Shown: one piece after another, positions 1 through 8,370 of the stretch | Numbering within the stretch: position 1 is the stretch's first letter | Layout: the number at the start of each line of letters is the position of its first letter | Assembly: GCF_028207065.1 (NCBI RefSeq) | Contig: NZ_JAQLFP010000006.1 | Span: forward strand, 1 to 64,000 | Length of the DNA stretch: 64,000 nucleotides | Direction: 5' to 3' | Source: Collinsella aerofaciens | GTDB lineage: Bacteria; Actinomycetota; Coriobacteriia; Coriobacteriales; Coriobacteriaceae | Program-made: the position numbers and the translations under genes | Notes under the pieces: model-generated | Database searches by the model: none | Told to the model about the DNA's origin: nothing | What the model saw: only the letters and a program-made list of their open reading frames with translations

Positions 1-55
1 GGACGGGGCTATTTTAGCTACCCCACACAAGCGGGCAGCTAAAATAGCCCCGTCC
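1..55. repeat. Long inverted repeat at window edge
   Basis: Two perfectly complementary 19-base arms (1-19 and 37-55, core GGGGCTATTTTAGCT) flank a 17-base loop. The left arm may extend beyond the window. There is no T-tract in the readable part, so it looks more like a palindromic intergenic repeat than a simple terminator. It lies downstream of the minus-strand HAD phosphatase gene. Confidence 0.7.
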
Positions 56-85
56 CAAATTAGCTGCCCTGCCGGGTTGCTGCTG

Positions 86-928
86 CTAGGCGAGGGCAGC
101 CATGATGGTGCGGGCGACGCCGTCGTGGTCGTTGTCGAACTCGGTGATGGCGTCGGCGGCGTCGCGGTCCTCGGGCTCGGCGTTGATCATGGCCATGCCG
201 TGGCCCGCTGCCTGCAGCATGGGGATGTCGTTGATGTTGTCGCCGAACGCCCAGGCGTCGACGAGACGCTCGCCCAGGTGCTCGCATAGCCACGTGAGGG
301 CCGTTCCCTTGGTGGCGCCCTCACCCATGACCTCGATATTCATGGCGTAAGAACGCGTGACCTCAATGCCTCCGAGCGTGTCGAGCTCAGCCGCGATGGC
401 GTCGCGATCGGCCGGGTCGTGCCAGTACATGGCGATGCGTTCGAGCGTCTCGACCCCGTCGATCTTACTGTCGATATCCATGTCGATCGGTGTTCGTGTG
501 CGCTTGAGCGAAGCCGCGATGTGGGGGTCACCGCCGCAGAACTCATCCAGGCGCCCGTAAAGCGAGCGGGGGAGGAAGCACTGCCCATCCGCGAAGATAT
601 CGAAGGTCACATCGTGGCCGGCGGCGATGCGATGGACGCGATGGGCAATGCCGCGATCGAGCGGACGGCTCAAAATGCGCGTGGCGCGCGAGGCATCGTT
701 GGGCACATCGTCGTCGAGCTGCCAGACGCTGGCGCCATTGGCGCAGACCGCGTAGTGCACGGCAGGATGGGCGAGGATGGGCTCAAAGACGCCCGACAGC
801 GGACGCCCCGTGCACGGTACAAACTCAATGCTGCGACGTGCGAGCTCGTCGAGCATCGCCCAGGTGGCGTCGCCCATCTGCTTGTCGCTCGTCAACAGTG
901 TTCCATCCATATCGGAAAAAACAATCAT
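86..928 (-). CDS. HAD superfamily phosphatase, Cof-type
   Basis: 280 residues, the usual length of Cof/YidA-type HAD hydrolases, which dephosphorylate sugar phosphates and other small phosphometabolites in the cytoplasm. Motif I is DMDGT at residues 6-10, with both catalytic Asp present. Motif II is CTGRP near residue 40, the motif III Lys is in GATKGTAL, and motif IV is FGDNINDIPML. The large insert between motifs II and III is the cap that sets substrate choice. It is followed on the same strand by no close partner; citrate synthase lies about 90 bp upstream in transcription order. The substrate cannot be read from the sequence. Confidence 0.88.
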   Translation of the reverse strand: MIVFSDMDGTLLTSDKQMGDATWAMLDELARRSIEFVPCTGRPLSGVFEPILAHPAVHYAVCANGASVWQLDDDVPNDASRATRILSRPLDRGIAHRVHRIAAGHDVTFDIFADGQCFLPRSLYGRLDEFCGGDPHIAASLKRTRTPIDMDIDSKIDGVETLERIAMYWHDPADRDAIAAELDTLGGIEVTRSYAMNIEVMGEGATKGTALTWLCEHLGERLVDAWAFGDNINDIPMLQAAGHGMAMINAEPEDRDAADAITEFDNDHDGVARTIMAALA

Positions 929-1015
929 TCGATGCAGCCCTTTCTACTGGCATAAAAAGCGTGGCCGAGGGCGGTGATGCCCTGGCCACGCTCGAGTTCT
1001 ATAACGGTCCGCGTC

Positions 1016-2434
1016 CTAGCGGTCGGCGATCGGCTTGTACTCCAGCGGCTCGATCACCGGACGATAGGCCGGGCGAATAATACGGTGCGCGCAGAAGAGC
1101 TCTTCCATGCGGTGTGCCGACCAGCCGGCCATGCGGGCGACGGCGAATAACGGCGTAAAAAGCGTCTCGGGCACGCCGAGCATCTTGTAGATAAAGCCTG
1201 TGTACAGGTCGATGTTGGCGCAGATGGGCTTGGTCATGCCGTGGTCGCGCATGACCTGGGGTGCCAGGCGCTCGATGCGCTCGATGAGTGCGAACTCTTC
1301 GCCCAAGTCCTTCTTGGCTGCCAGCGAGCGCGCGTAACGACGGCAGACCTCGGCGCGCGGGTCGCTGAGCGTATAGACGGCGTGGCCCATGCCGTAGATG
1401 AGGCCCATGCCGTCGAAGGCCTGCTTGTCGAGGATCTTGCCCAGGTAGGCCGCGACTTCGTCCTCGTCCTCCCAGTTGGAGACATGCGCGCGGATGTCCT
1501 CGTGCATAGACACGACCTTGGCATTGGCACCACCGTGGCGCGGGCCCTTGAGCGAGCCGATAGCCGCGGCGTAGGCGGAATACGGGTCGGTGGCCGAAGA
1601 CGACAGCACGCGGCAAGCGAAGGTGGAGTTGTTGCCGCCGCCGTGCTCGGCATGCAGCATGAGCATAACGTCGAGCAGCATCGCCTCATCGCGGGTGAAC
1701 GCCATGCCGCCGCGCAGGACCTGTAGGATGGTCTCGGCGGTGGAGAGACCGGGCGTAGGGTGCGGCACGTGAACCTCGGAGCCGCGAAGCTTGGCGACCG
1801 AGGCCATGTGTGCGAAGGCGGCGATGCGCGGGAGACGTGCGAGCATGGAAATGGCGACGTCGATTTCGTGCTCGGGCGTGATCACGTCTGGTTCGGCATC
1901 GAAGGCGTAGAGCAGCAGTACGGCGCGCTGGAGCACGTTCATGATGCTCGACGATACCGTGGTCATAGGGAACTCTTTAACGTACTCGTCGCTCAGATGT
2001 CTAAAGGCGCCCAGGCGCTCGCAAAAGCCGTCGAGCTCTTCCTTGTTGGGCAGCGAACCCGTGATAAGCAGATAGGCGACTTCCTCGTAGCCATAGCGAT
2101 TCTCGGCCTGGGCATTGTTGACCAGATCCTCGATGCTGTAGCCGCGAAGCGTGAGCTTGCCCTGATCGGGCACGACCTTTCCGTCGACCTTGTTGTAGCC
2201 GTGCACATCCGAGATACGAGTGAGACCCGCGACCACGCCCGAGCCGTCGGCATTGCGTAGGCCGCGCTTGACATTGTGCTCGACAAACAGGCCCTCGTCA
2301 TAAGGGTCGGTCGGCAGGCCGTGGTAGAGGCTTTCGCTCTCAGACGAAATCTGGCGGCTTGCTTCGTAATCCAGAACCAGTCGGCTCAAGTGGTCATCGA
2401 AGCGGTAATAGATTTTCTTGGCGTCGTAGGCCAT
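1016..2434 (-). CDS. gltA: Citrate synthase
   Basis: 472 residues. Condenses acetyl-CoA and oxaloacetate to citrate, in an anaerobe most likely to feed glutamate synthesis through an incomplete TCA cycle; gltBD lies in the same window. The catalytic residues of the family are visible: His264 in HAEHGGGNNSTF, His351 in GMGHAVY and Asp409 in IDLYTGF, with HGGAN at 300-304 in the substrate loop. It is longer at the N-terminus than the E. coli type (about 427 residues), and begins MAYDAKKIYYRF. The start at 2434 is preceded on the minus strand by GGAGAGGAGC, a good ribosome binding site. A methylcitrate synthase role cannot be excluded, but no prp genes are nearby. Confidence 0.93.
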   Translation of the reverse strand: MAYDAKKIYYRFDDHLSRLVLDYEASRQISSESESLYHGLPTDPYDEGLFVEHNVKRGLRNADGSGVVAGLTRISDVHGYNKVDGKVVPDQGKLTLRGYSIEDLVNNAQAENRYGYEEVAYLLITGSLPNKEELDGFCERLGAFRHLSDEYVKEFPMTTVSSSIMNVLQRAVLLLYAFDAEPDVITPEHEIDVAISMLARLPRIAAFAHMASVAKLRGSEVHVPHPTPGLSTAETILQVLRGGMAFTRDEAMLLDVMLMLHAEHGGGNNSTFACRVLSSSATDPYSAYAAAIGSLKGPRHGGANAKVVSMHEDIRAHVSNWEDEDEVAAYLGKILDKQAFDGMGLIYGMGHAVYTLSDPRAEVCRRYARSLAAKKDLGEEFALIERIERLAPQVMRDHGMTKPICANIDLYTGFIYKMLGVPETLFTPLFAVARMAGWSAHRMEELFCAHRIIRPAYRPVIEPLEYKPIADR

Positions 2435-2511
2435 GCGCGCTCCTCTCCGGGCCGCATCGGGGTGGCCTGCATGGGCATGCGCGTGTCAGGCTATCCCCAG
2501 CGGCCTGCTCG

Positions 2512-2799
2512 CTACAGGCGGTACATAAAGTTAAAGACGTCCTCGCGCTGGATGGACACGTTGACGCCCGAAAGCTCGCCGGCCTCGGCCAGGGCCTTCT
2601 GCAGCTCAGCGAAGTCGAGCTTGGACTCGGCGGTATCGGCCAGCATGGTCATGGTGAAGATGTCCTCGATAATGGACTGCGTGATGTCGCGGATGTCGAC
2701 GTTGGCCTCGCCCAGGACACGGGTGACGCCGGCGACGATGCCGGGGCGGTTCTTGCCAAGGACGGTGATGACGATACGGGAGGACGAGATCTCGGCCAT
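2512..2799 (-). CDS. ACT domain protein, UPF0237 family
   Basis: 95 residues forming a single ACT domain from the N-terminus (ITVLGKNRPGIVAGVTRVL), then IRDITQSIIEDIFTM, as in the UPF0237 group of small stand-alone ACT proteins. ACT domains bind amino acids or other small ligands and act as allosteric sensors; the ligand and partner of this group are not known from sequence. It stands about 80 bp upstream of gltA on the same strand and could be cotranscribed with it. In several anaerobes such proteins precede a PFL-like or DUF711 protein, but that partner is not seen here. Confidence 0.85.
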   Translation of the reverse strand: MAEISSSRIVITVLGKNRPGIVAGVTRVLGEANVDIRDITQSIIEDIFTMTMLADTAESKLDFAELQKALAEAGELSGVNVSIQREDVFNFMYRL

Positions 2800-2981
2800 G
2801 GGAAACCCTTTCGCGTGGTTGCGGCGCGCGCGGGGCGCTCCGCTACGGTACAGTGTTCATCATTGTACCTGTCTGGCGCCAAAAGAGGTGCGCTCGCTGC
2901 GGCGTTACATGCCTGCAACATGAGCGTAAGGGGGAAGGCCGCACGGGGAAGAGCCGTCTGGCGCGTGTCCGGCTCGTGTTG

Positions 2982-3045
2982 GGTTGATTTCCGATCTCAG
3001 CCGAACACATTGAGCGGACAGGCCGTTCCCGCAGTCAGCCGAACG
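2982..3045. repeat. Left direct repeat (candidate attL)
   Basis: 64 bp starting GGTTGATTTCCGATCTCAGC, with a second copy at 10611-10674. The two mismatches lie towards the right half (GCGGACAGG against GCGGAAAGG, and CAGCC against CAGTC). It lies just past the 3' end of the integrase remnant, the usual place for an attachment site. The 2800-3196 interval that contains it has no gene; GC-rich hairpin-forming sequence fills the rest, around 3080-3150. Confidence 0.65.
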
Positions 3046-3196
3046 CCTCCGACGGCTGATTTCGAACTGGAAGCGGAGGGCATCCCCGCCCTTCGGTAGG
3101 GGATACCGCTCCGCGGCGCATGCCGCGGGCGGCGCCCCTATCGGACCACCGTGACCTCAGTTGGGATGGGCCCAGCACTGCCGCGTACTCGGTGAG

Positions 3197-3922
3197 CTAG
3201 AGCCAACTGTTCGTCTCCACGTCGCGTATGGCGATATTTCGGTCGTCCGGCTCGGTGATGCCGTAGCCGAACGCCTGGAGCGTCTCGATGGACTCCTGGA
3301 TCCTCTGTTGGAACATGGGACCCGGATCGACCCTCGGCCCGAGGTGCCCGCGCCAAAGGCACGGCGTGGCGCGCAGCATGTTATGGATTTTGGAGATGGG
3401 CTCGATGTCGGCGTAGACGTTGAGCGTCGCCATGGCGTCCTTGTGGCCGAGGATCGATTGGAGCGCCTTGATATCGCCGCCTTGGCGGATCCACTGCGTT
3501 GCGAACGTGTGGCGAAGGCCGTGGAACGTGATCAGCTCGTCGTTGGTGCCCATGAGGCCGTTGGTCTCCGAGAACGTCTTGAACGCCCTGCGGATATAGC
3601 TTGTCGTCGCGAAGGTCGCGCCCGGCTCCGACAGGATGTAGCAGTCCCCGATCTCGACCGCCCCGGTAAGGCCGCGCAAGCGCAGCTTTCCGCAGTCGAT
3701 CTCGTGGGTCTCCTTCAGGAAGGGGAGTAGGCCGACCGGGTCGATGGGGATACCCCTAGCGTCATGGGTCTTGGTGTCCTTGATGAACGAACCCATTCCC
3801 TTCGCGTACGCCACCGAGTGTCTGATCGAGATCAGGCCCGTCTCGAAATCCACATCGCACCACCGAAGGCCGCAGACCTCGCCGATTCGCATCCCCGTGT
3901 GCAGGGCGAGTACGACCGCCCT
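3197..3922 (-). pseudogene. Tyrosine recombinase/integrase, N-terminally truncated
   Basis: About 240 codons encode a nearly complete catalytic domain of a phage-type integrase. Visible are the first Arg (ALHTGMRIGEVCGLRW), the HGLRHTFA box (His-x-x-Arg), LGHKDAMATLNVY with the second His and the Tyr nucleophile, and a long C-terminal tail. The SAM-like core-binding and arm-binding domains, about 150-180 residues, are missing. Reading upstream in the same frame meets a TAG that is also the stop codon of the XRE gene, so the remnant directly abuts that gene in frame. The first Met (MRIGEV) is internal to the domain. Called a pseudogene because an integrase of this family needs the missing DNA-binding half. 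Confidence 0.8.
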
Positions 3923-4174
3923 CTAATCCTCGGCGGACCAATCGAGTCCGAACTCCTTTCGGGCATCCTCTTCGCTCATGACTTCGAGAAGGTCTCCGGG
4001 TTGGCAACGAAGGGCGAGGCATAGCTGCTCGAGTGTGTTGAAGCGAATGCCGCGAATATGCCCTTTTTTAATACGGGACAGGTTCACGGGCGTGGTTCCA
4101 ATCCTTTCGGCAAGTTCGTTCGAGGAAATCTTTCGCTCGGCCATGATCTTGTCGAGGCGAACAATTACGGGCAT
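3923..4174 (-). CDS. XRE-family (YozG-like) transcriptional regulator
   Basis: 83 residues, a compact Cro/C1-type helix-turn-helix: IVRLDKIMAERKISSNELA then IGTTPVNLSRIKKGHIRGI and FNTLEQLCLALRCQPGDLL. This is the YozG-like group that is nearly always encoded next to a DUF2975 membrane protein, as here (10 bp downstream of it). The acidic tail ends SAED at the TAG shared with the integrase frame. Inferred role: controls its own operon, and possibly the divergent peptide/ABC cassette through the palindrome at 4735-4753. Confidence 0.85.
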   Translation of the reverse strand: MPVIVRLDKIMAERKISSNELAERIGTTPVNLSRIKKGHIRGIRFNTLEQLCLALRCQPGDLLEVMSEEDARKEFGLDWSAED

Positions 4175-4183
4175 GGCGTTTCC

Positions 4184-4696
4184 TTACGCAATCTCGTCGG
4201 AGTCGAGGTACAGCTCTCGGGCGTACAAGAAGAGCTGGGAAAGCATGAACAGGACGATGCCGAGAACCAGAGAGGTCCAATCGAATGATGAAGCGATCTC
4301 TTGGGCGCCGACGGCCCCCTCGCCGCCAAACATCGAAACGGAGGTTTTGAGTGAGCCGGCGTAGAGGCTGGTGGCAGCTTGAACAACGAAGAGAATGCCG
4401 AGCACCTTCAAGCATGTCGCAGACCCTTTCTTGAAGGGGTCTCCGCTCTTGATCGTCCACACGAGAACGGCGCTGAGGATGGTCGTAGCGATACCGATGA
4501 CGGCAGGGACCAATGTCGAGATCGCAAGGGCTGGATACGCGGGGGAGTCTGCAATTACAGGGTTGTCGAGCACTTCGATTGCTGGCTTTAAGGAGAACGC
4601 CACTTGTGCGATGGCGGTGGCGCAAAGGGTCGCAGAGGCTATCGCACATGCGATGCGGAAGGAATGAAGCCGGGGAGTACGATTGTCGGAACTCAT
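4184..4696 (-). CDS. DUF2975 membrane protein
   Basis: 170 residues with four hydrophobic segments (about 12-32, 52-80, 94-115, 135-160), matching the size and topology of DUF2975 proteins. The start at 4696 has a strong site (GGAGG seven bases upstream). The partner XRE regulator follows after 10 bp. DUF2975 proteins are thought to act with their regulator, perhaps as membrane sensors or anti-regulators, but no biochemical role can be read from the sequence. It is transcribed away from the peptide/ABC cassette, leaving a 120-bp shared control region. Confidence 0.75.
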   Translation of the reverse strand: MSSDNRTPRLHSFRIACAIASATLCATAIAQVAFSLKPAIEVLDNPVIADSPAYPALAISTLVPAVIGIATTILSAVLVWTIKSGDPFKKGSATCLKVLGILFVVQAATSLYAGSLKTSVSMFGGEGAVGAQEIASSFDWTSLVLGIVLFMLSQLFLYARELYLDSDEIA

Positions 4697-4734
4697 AATA
4701 ACCTCCGAGGAATTTAAAAGACTCAGGTTACTTT

Positions 4735-4753
4735 TTAACAGTTTATGTTAAAT
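4735..4753. promoter_or_regulatory. Palindromic operator candidate, divergent region
   Basis: TTTAACA and TGTTAAA arms (7 bp each, 5-base spacer) sit midway in the short AT-rich gap between the DUF2975/XRE operon and the secreted-peptide gene. The position suits a site for the XRE regulator or overlapping promoters. No direct evidence of binding. Confidence 0.45.
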
Positions 4754-4816
4754 TGACTTTGCCGGCAAGTAATCACAGCATGCTGCAACCGAAACCCCTC
4801 TAGATTGGAGAGGATT

Positions 4817-5182
4817 ATGTTCAGTACTGTTAAGTCGTGTAAGCTCTTGGTTTTCCTCGGCCTCGCTCTTTGTCTGTTGCTGCCGGGAGCCCCCGCTTTT
4901 GCGGATACCCCGATGCCTCCTTCCCAGGAGAGCAGCCAGTGTGCCCTCGTTGAGCCCCTCGGGTATACGGACGACGTCGTCGATACCTACTGGAGCTACA
5001 GCTGTCCTCGCGGCGTAAGCGGGCACAGCATCTCGATGTTCAACATCTCTTACAAGACGATCTCCTACCGAAATGGCTATCGCCGATCCGCGCATCATAG
5101 GGAATCCCGCCTCGCTGCAATGTGCTCCTGTGGTGTTCTTGGCACAACTGATAAATGGCAATTTGTCTATAGCACCTACTAG
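4817..5182 (+). CDS. Secreted Cys-containing small protein, bacteriocin-like
   Basis: 121 residues from the ATG at 4817, chosen because GGAGAGG lies four bases before it; an in-frame TTG at 4805 is overlapped by that site. A clear Sec signal peptide (LLVFLGLALCLLLPGAPAFA, cleavage before DTPMPP) leaves a mature part of about 90 residues with four Cys (Cys-Ala-Leu, Ser-Cys-Pro, Met-Cys-Ser-Cys) and many aromatic residues, ending WQFVYSTY. The order WSY, GVSGHS, ISYRNGYRRS and an aromatic C-terminus recalls lactococcin 972-type bacteriocins, whose genes also precede a large permease and an ATPase gene. The resemblance is by eye and weak. It could instead be an effector or signal for the neighbouring transporter. 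Confidence 0.6.
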   Translation: MFSTVKSCKLLVFLGLALCLLLPGAPAFADTPMPPSQESSQCALVEPLGYTDDVVDTYWSYSCPRGVSGHSISMFNISYKTISYRNGYRRSAHHRESRLAAMCSCGVLGTTDKWQFVYSTY

Positions 5183-5192
5183 ATGCGAGGAA

Positions 5193-5215
5193 GGGCCGAG
5201 CATTTTGTTCGGCCC
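5193..5215 (+). terminator. Intercistronic hairpin after first peptide gene
   Basis: GGGCCGA and TCGGCCC arms with a 9-base loop, followed by CCTCTGTT. The T-tract is poor, so it probably gives partial termination or 3'-end protection. That would let the peptide mRNA outnumber the transporter mRNA, as is common in bacteriocin operons. Confidence 0.55.
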
Positions 5216-5248
5216 CTCTGTTCCGACTGGATGAGGTTAAGGTTGGCG

Positions 5249-7471
5249 ATGAATATGCTCAAAATCTCGAAGGCGATCTTTAGGTCGCTTCTCTCCTCCA
5301 GGTCGCTCTGTGTTGTCGTTGTTGCGTTGATGGTTCTTTGTGCTCTGCCCGTCTTCAGGAGCGCGGCTGGCATCGACGGACGGGTCGAATACCTCGAGTC
5401 GGGAATAACCCGTGTTGAGCAGGAATTGTCAGCATCCTATGCGGATGCGCTTGTGAATGCGGGGGAGGACGATGTCTATACCTCTTCATCAAGCATGCCC
5501 GCGCTTCTGTACCCTCTTGCCGCGGGACGTCTTATCTTGGCACCGCTCTCTCCCCTACTTCCGTTTCTGCAGATATCGGATGGAGAGTACACCTATTATG
5601 ACGGATCGAAGGAGTACTTGCTATGGGTCGCAACGGCCGTTGCCGTCTCGTTCCTTGCCGCGCGTCTTAACAAACGTGAAAAGCTCATCATCCAGGCACC
5701 GATGGGCGAGCTGGGTAGACTTGTTGCATCGAGCGTATGGGCGAGTGTTTTTGCAATGCTTGCCGTCCTCGCCATCAATCTTCCAGGGATAATCGCCGCG
5801 CTTGTGAAGAATGGCCCGGGCTCGCCGTTCTATCCGATAGGCTACATTCAATATGCGACTCCGGTTATCAAACCGGCTTGGCTGGTGTTCGCGCAGACGG
5901 CCATCTTGCAATTCTTGGTGGCAGCGTTCATCTCGCTTGTCGTTCACCTTGCCGTGAAGATTGCCAATAACCCTACGCTTGGAATCGTGTTCGTATGTGC
6001 CCTGATGGGGGTGACGATGGTTCCCGGGTATTACGGAAGATCCATCGCTTTACGTGAGTTCGCCCTGTTGAATCCCCTTACGTATGCGAACACTGAGTTG
6101 ACCGTCGGCGCCTATAGCCCGTACCCGACAACGCAGATAGTGAATCTGCCTGGACTTTGCTTCGAGCGTGGCGCGATTGCCCTCGTATGCGCAATCGGGA
6201 TCGAGGTGCTGGCAATTAGCCTGCTTTGCGTTGCTGGAAAGAGCGGCTGCGCGCGCCCGATATCCCCGATTTGTCTTGAGAGAGGTTCCTTCGCTGCATC
6301 GAGAACGGCAACTCGTTCGAGCGCTTGTGCCTCCGCCGTTGCATACGTAAGAACGATGGGGAAACTGCTCCTGCGTTCTCCTACCCTCGCCGTATGCGCG
6401 ATTGCAATGTCGGCGACGATGCTGGCCCCGGCTCTGGTCGAGATGTTTCCTGACGCTGATAACGTTTCCGCTGTTCGGTATAGGGATGGGGAGCTCCGTT
6501 CAATAGATCGGTATCTAGAGCAGAACGCTGCGAATATGGACGTCGAGGGCAAAGCGGCCCTGGAAGACATGCGGGATGCTCTTTCGGGTTTCGTGTACGC
6601 GCCTATGCCTGCGGAGGGGTTTCGAAGCCTTGCGACGTACGAGCGCGCTCGAGGTGAGCTGGGCGCGGCAGATGCGACTCTCCTGCAATCGATCGGAATC
6701 GAGCCGGAGACTCCTTCTCGTGCGGAGGCGCGCGCCCTTCTGCTTGAGTCGATCGCGAGCTTGCCGGACCCCAAGGTTTACGAGTTAAGTACGAAGATGC
6801 CCCCATTAATCCTCCTTTCGTATCTCCAGGCAGCGCTTCCCTCCTTATTTTTGCTGTTGCCCGTGGTTGTCACATCGCTCGCGTGCACCCACCTGCAGTG
6901 TCGTTCCCTTCTGGTTCTCCAGATCCCCGCAACAGCGCATGTGCGTTTTCTGACGGCTGTTGCGCTGGCTCTCCTGCTTGGCTTGGTGCTGCTTTTGGTG
7001 TCGATGGTTCCCGCTGTCGTTGTGTCCGTGATTAAGAACGGTGCGGGTGGATCGGAGTATCCCGTCGCTCTCATTCGGGCGGGAGCTTCGACAACGTCCA
7101 TGGTGGGGGAGGCGGTGTTGTGCAGTATTCCGTTGCTGGTCATGGCATACGGCGTGATTTCCGTCGTCGCTGCGTTGACAGCAGCGATTAGCCGCAACCC
7201 CGTTGTCACCGGAATGGTTTGCGCGGTTCTCTTGGTGTTGGGTTCGTTGAGCGCTCATGTTGAAAGCGTGGGCATGGGCGTCGCGCTGCTGGCTCCATTC
7301 GCCTCGTTTGATCCCGCTTCCCAGGTGGGGACGATTGGGTTCCTTGGGCGAGGGACGAACGCGATGCCTTTTGGAGAGGTCGTCGGCGCATCGGGCGCTC
7401 TGCTGGTGGTCTTGGGCGCCGTATCTCCGTTGATGGTGCGCCTGAGTGTTCCAAAGATCGAAAGGGGATGA
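5249..7471 (+). CDS. ABC permease with two tandem homologous halves
   Basis: 740 residues from the ATG at 5249 (AAGG six bases upstream); the frame is open back to 5183 but upstream codons overlap the hairpin at 5193-5215. Two homologous halves are visible. Each starts with a membrane anchor, then an extracytoplasmic segment of about 90-150 residues, then about six hydrophobic helices. Both carry an equivalent motif, KNGPGSPFYP in half 1 and KNGAGGSEYP in half 2, followed by NNPTLG or SRNPVV. The same motif recurs in the fusion protein encoded at 8371. The arrangement of peptide, about 740-residue two-lobed permease and ATPase recalls the lactococcin 972-associated integral membrane protein. 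Likely role: export of, or immunity to, the adjacent secreted peptides. Stop overlaps the ATPase start (ATGA). Confidence 0.7.
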   Translation: MNMLKISKAIFRSLLSSRSLCVVVVALMVLCALPVFRSAAGIDGRVEYLESGITRVEQELSASYADALVNAGEDDVYTSSSSMPALLYPLAAGRLILAPLSPLLPFLQISDGEYTYYDGSKEYLLWVATAVAVSFLAARLNKREKLIIQAPMGELGRLVASSVWASVFAMLAVLAINLPGIIAALVKNGPGSPFYPIGYIQYATPVIKPAWLVFAQTAILQFLVAAFISLVVHLAVKIANNPTLGIVFVCALMGVTMVPGYYGRSIALREFALLNPLTYANTELTVGAYSPYPTTQIVNLPGLCFERGAIALVCAIGIEVLAISLLCVAGKSGCARPISPICLERGSFAASRTATRSSACASAVAYVRTMGKLLLRSPTLAVCAIAMSATMLAPALVEMFPDADNVSAVRYRDGELRSIDRYLEQNAANMDVEGKAALEDMRDALSGFVYAPMPAEGFRSLATYERARGELGAADATLLQSIGIEPETPSRAEARALLLESIASLPDPKVYELSTKMPPLILLSYLQAALPSLFLLLPVVVTSLACTHLQCRSLLVLQIPATAHVRFLTAVALALLLGLVLLLVSMVPAVVVSVIKNGAGGSEYPVALIRAGASTTSMVGEAVLCSIPLLVMAYGVISVVAALTAAISRNPVVTGMVCAVLLVLGSLSAHVESVGMGVALLAPFASFDPASQVGTIGFLGRGTNAMPFGEVVGASGALLVVLGAVSPLMVRLSVPKIERG

Positions 7472-8217
7472 TCTCGATGATTGACCTTCAAACGCTGACG
7501 ATCTCTTATGGAAAGAAGGTGCTCGTAGATTCGGTGAACGCTGAGTTTGCCCCGGGTACGGTCTACGGTCTCGTCGCTCCGAACGGGCATGGAAAGACGA
7601 CGTTGCTGCGTGCGATGGCAGGTTTGCCGGGTCCTCGCGTGGACGGGAGCATCGTTCTGGATGAGGTGCAGGGTACGGGTGCGAGAGAGGTCCGTTCTAT
7701 GATCTTCTATGCACCTGGTGAGGGGACGCTGCTGTATCCCGGATTGCGTGCGGAAGATCACCTCAAGATGGTTTGCGATATGTGGCCGCATGCTCGCGAT
7801 ATCGAAGAGATAGTGGAACAAACGCAGATAGGCGAGTTCGCGAAGATGAGAATCCGCACTCTGAGCCAGGGCATGAAGCAGCAGCTTACCCTGGCGATTG
7901 CGTATGCGACGGGCGCGCGGTACCTTCTATTAGATGAGCCCATGAACGCGCTCGACCCCAGCAGGGTGGACTTGCATTCCGAGATTCTCAGGAAGCTGGC
8001 CGATTCTGGTACGTGCATCATCATGTCATCCCACATCTTGGATTCGGTCGATAGGCTGTGCGATGAGATTCTGTTTTTGAAGGATGGGAGGCTCATTAGA
8101 AGCATTCCGCAAGATGATGCTGCGCCGAAGTCTCCTGGATCCCATTTCGCAAAGCCTGCCGGACGCGCCGAGGGTGCGCTAAGCACGTATCGGCGACTCT
8201 ACGAAAAGGGCGGGTAG
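7468..8217 (+). CDS. ABC transporter ATP-binding protein
   Basis: 249 residues. Walker A reads APNGHGKTT (first Gly of the usual GPNGxGKTT replaced by Ala), signature LSQGMKQQ, Walker B YLLLDEPMNALDP and a switch His in SSHILDS. About 50 residues after the core end in TYRRLYEKGG. The ATG overlaps the permease stop by four bases, so translation is coupled; this ATPase most likely drives the two-lobed permease just upstream. The sequence is of the NatA/CcmA-like branch, not the MacB-like branch usual with lactococcin 972 loci. Confidence 0.85.
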   Translation: MISMIDLQTLTISYGKKVLVDSVNAEFAPGTVYGLVAPNGHGKTTLLRAMAGLPGPRVDGSIVLDEVQGTGAREVRSMIFYAPGEGTLLYPGLRAEDHLKMVCDMWPHARDIEEIVEQTQIGEFAKMRIRTLSQGMKQQLTLAIAYATGARYLLLDEPMNALDPSRVDLHSEILRKLADSGTCIIMSSHILDSVDRLCDEILFLKDGRLIRSIPQDDAAPKSPGSHFAKPAGRAEGALSTYRRLYEKGG

Positions 8218-8370
8218 AAATGCAAGTTAAAAATCTATGTGGCCAATGTGATACCGTTGAACCCGCATATCGATACCGCTCAGCCATTCGCCTCGCCCCC
8301 GTCGCACGTATCTTCATCCGGTCTGTTACTTTTAATCTAACAATTCTTTGAGGAACGTAGGTGCTTCTAA

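Noticed and set aside
4805..4816. TTG start for the first secreted peptide
   Set aside because: It overlaps the GGAGAGG site that serves the ATG at 4817, and would add charged residues before the signal peptide without need.
8220..8348. A 42-codon open frame in the gap between the ATPase and the permease-ATPase fusion genes
   Set aside because: It contains CGQC but lacks a clear ribosome site, signal peptide or similarity to either secreted peptide; likely chance.
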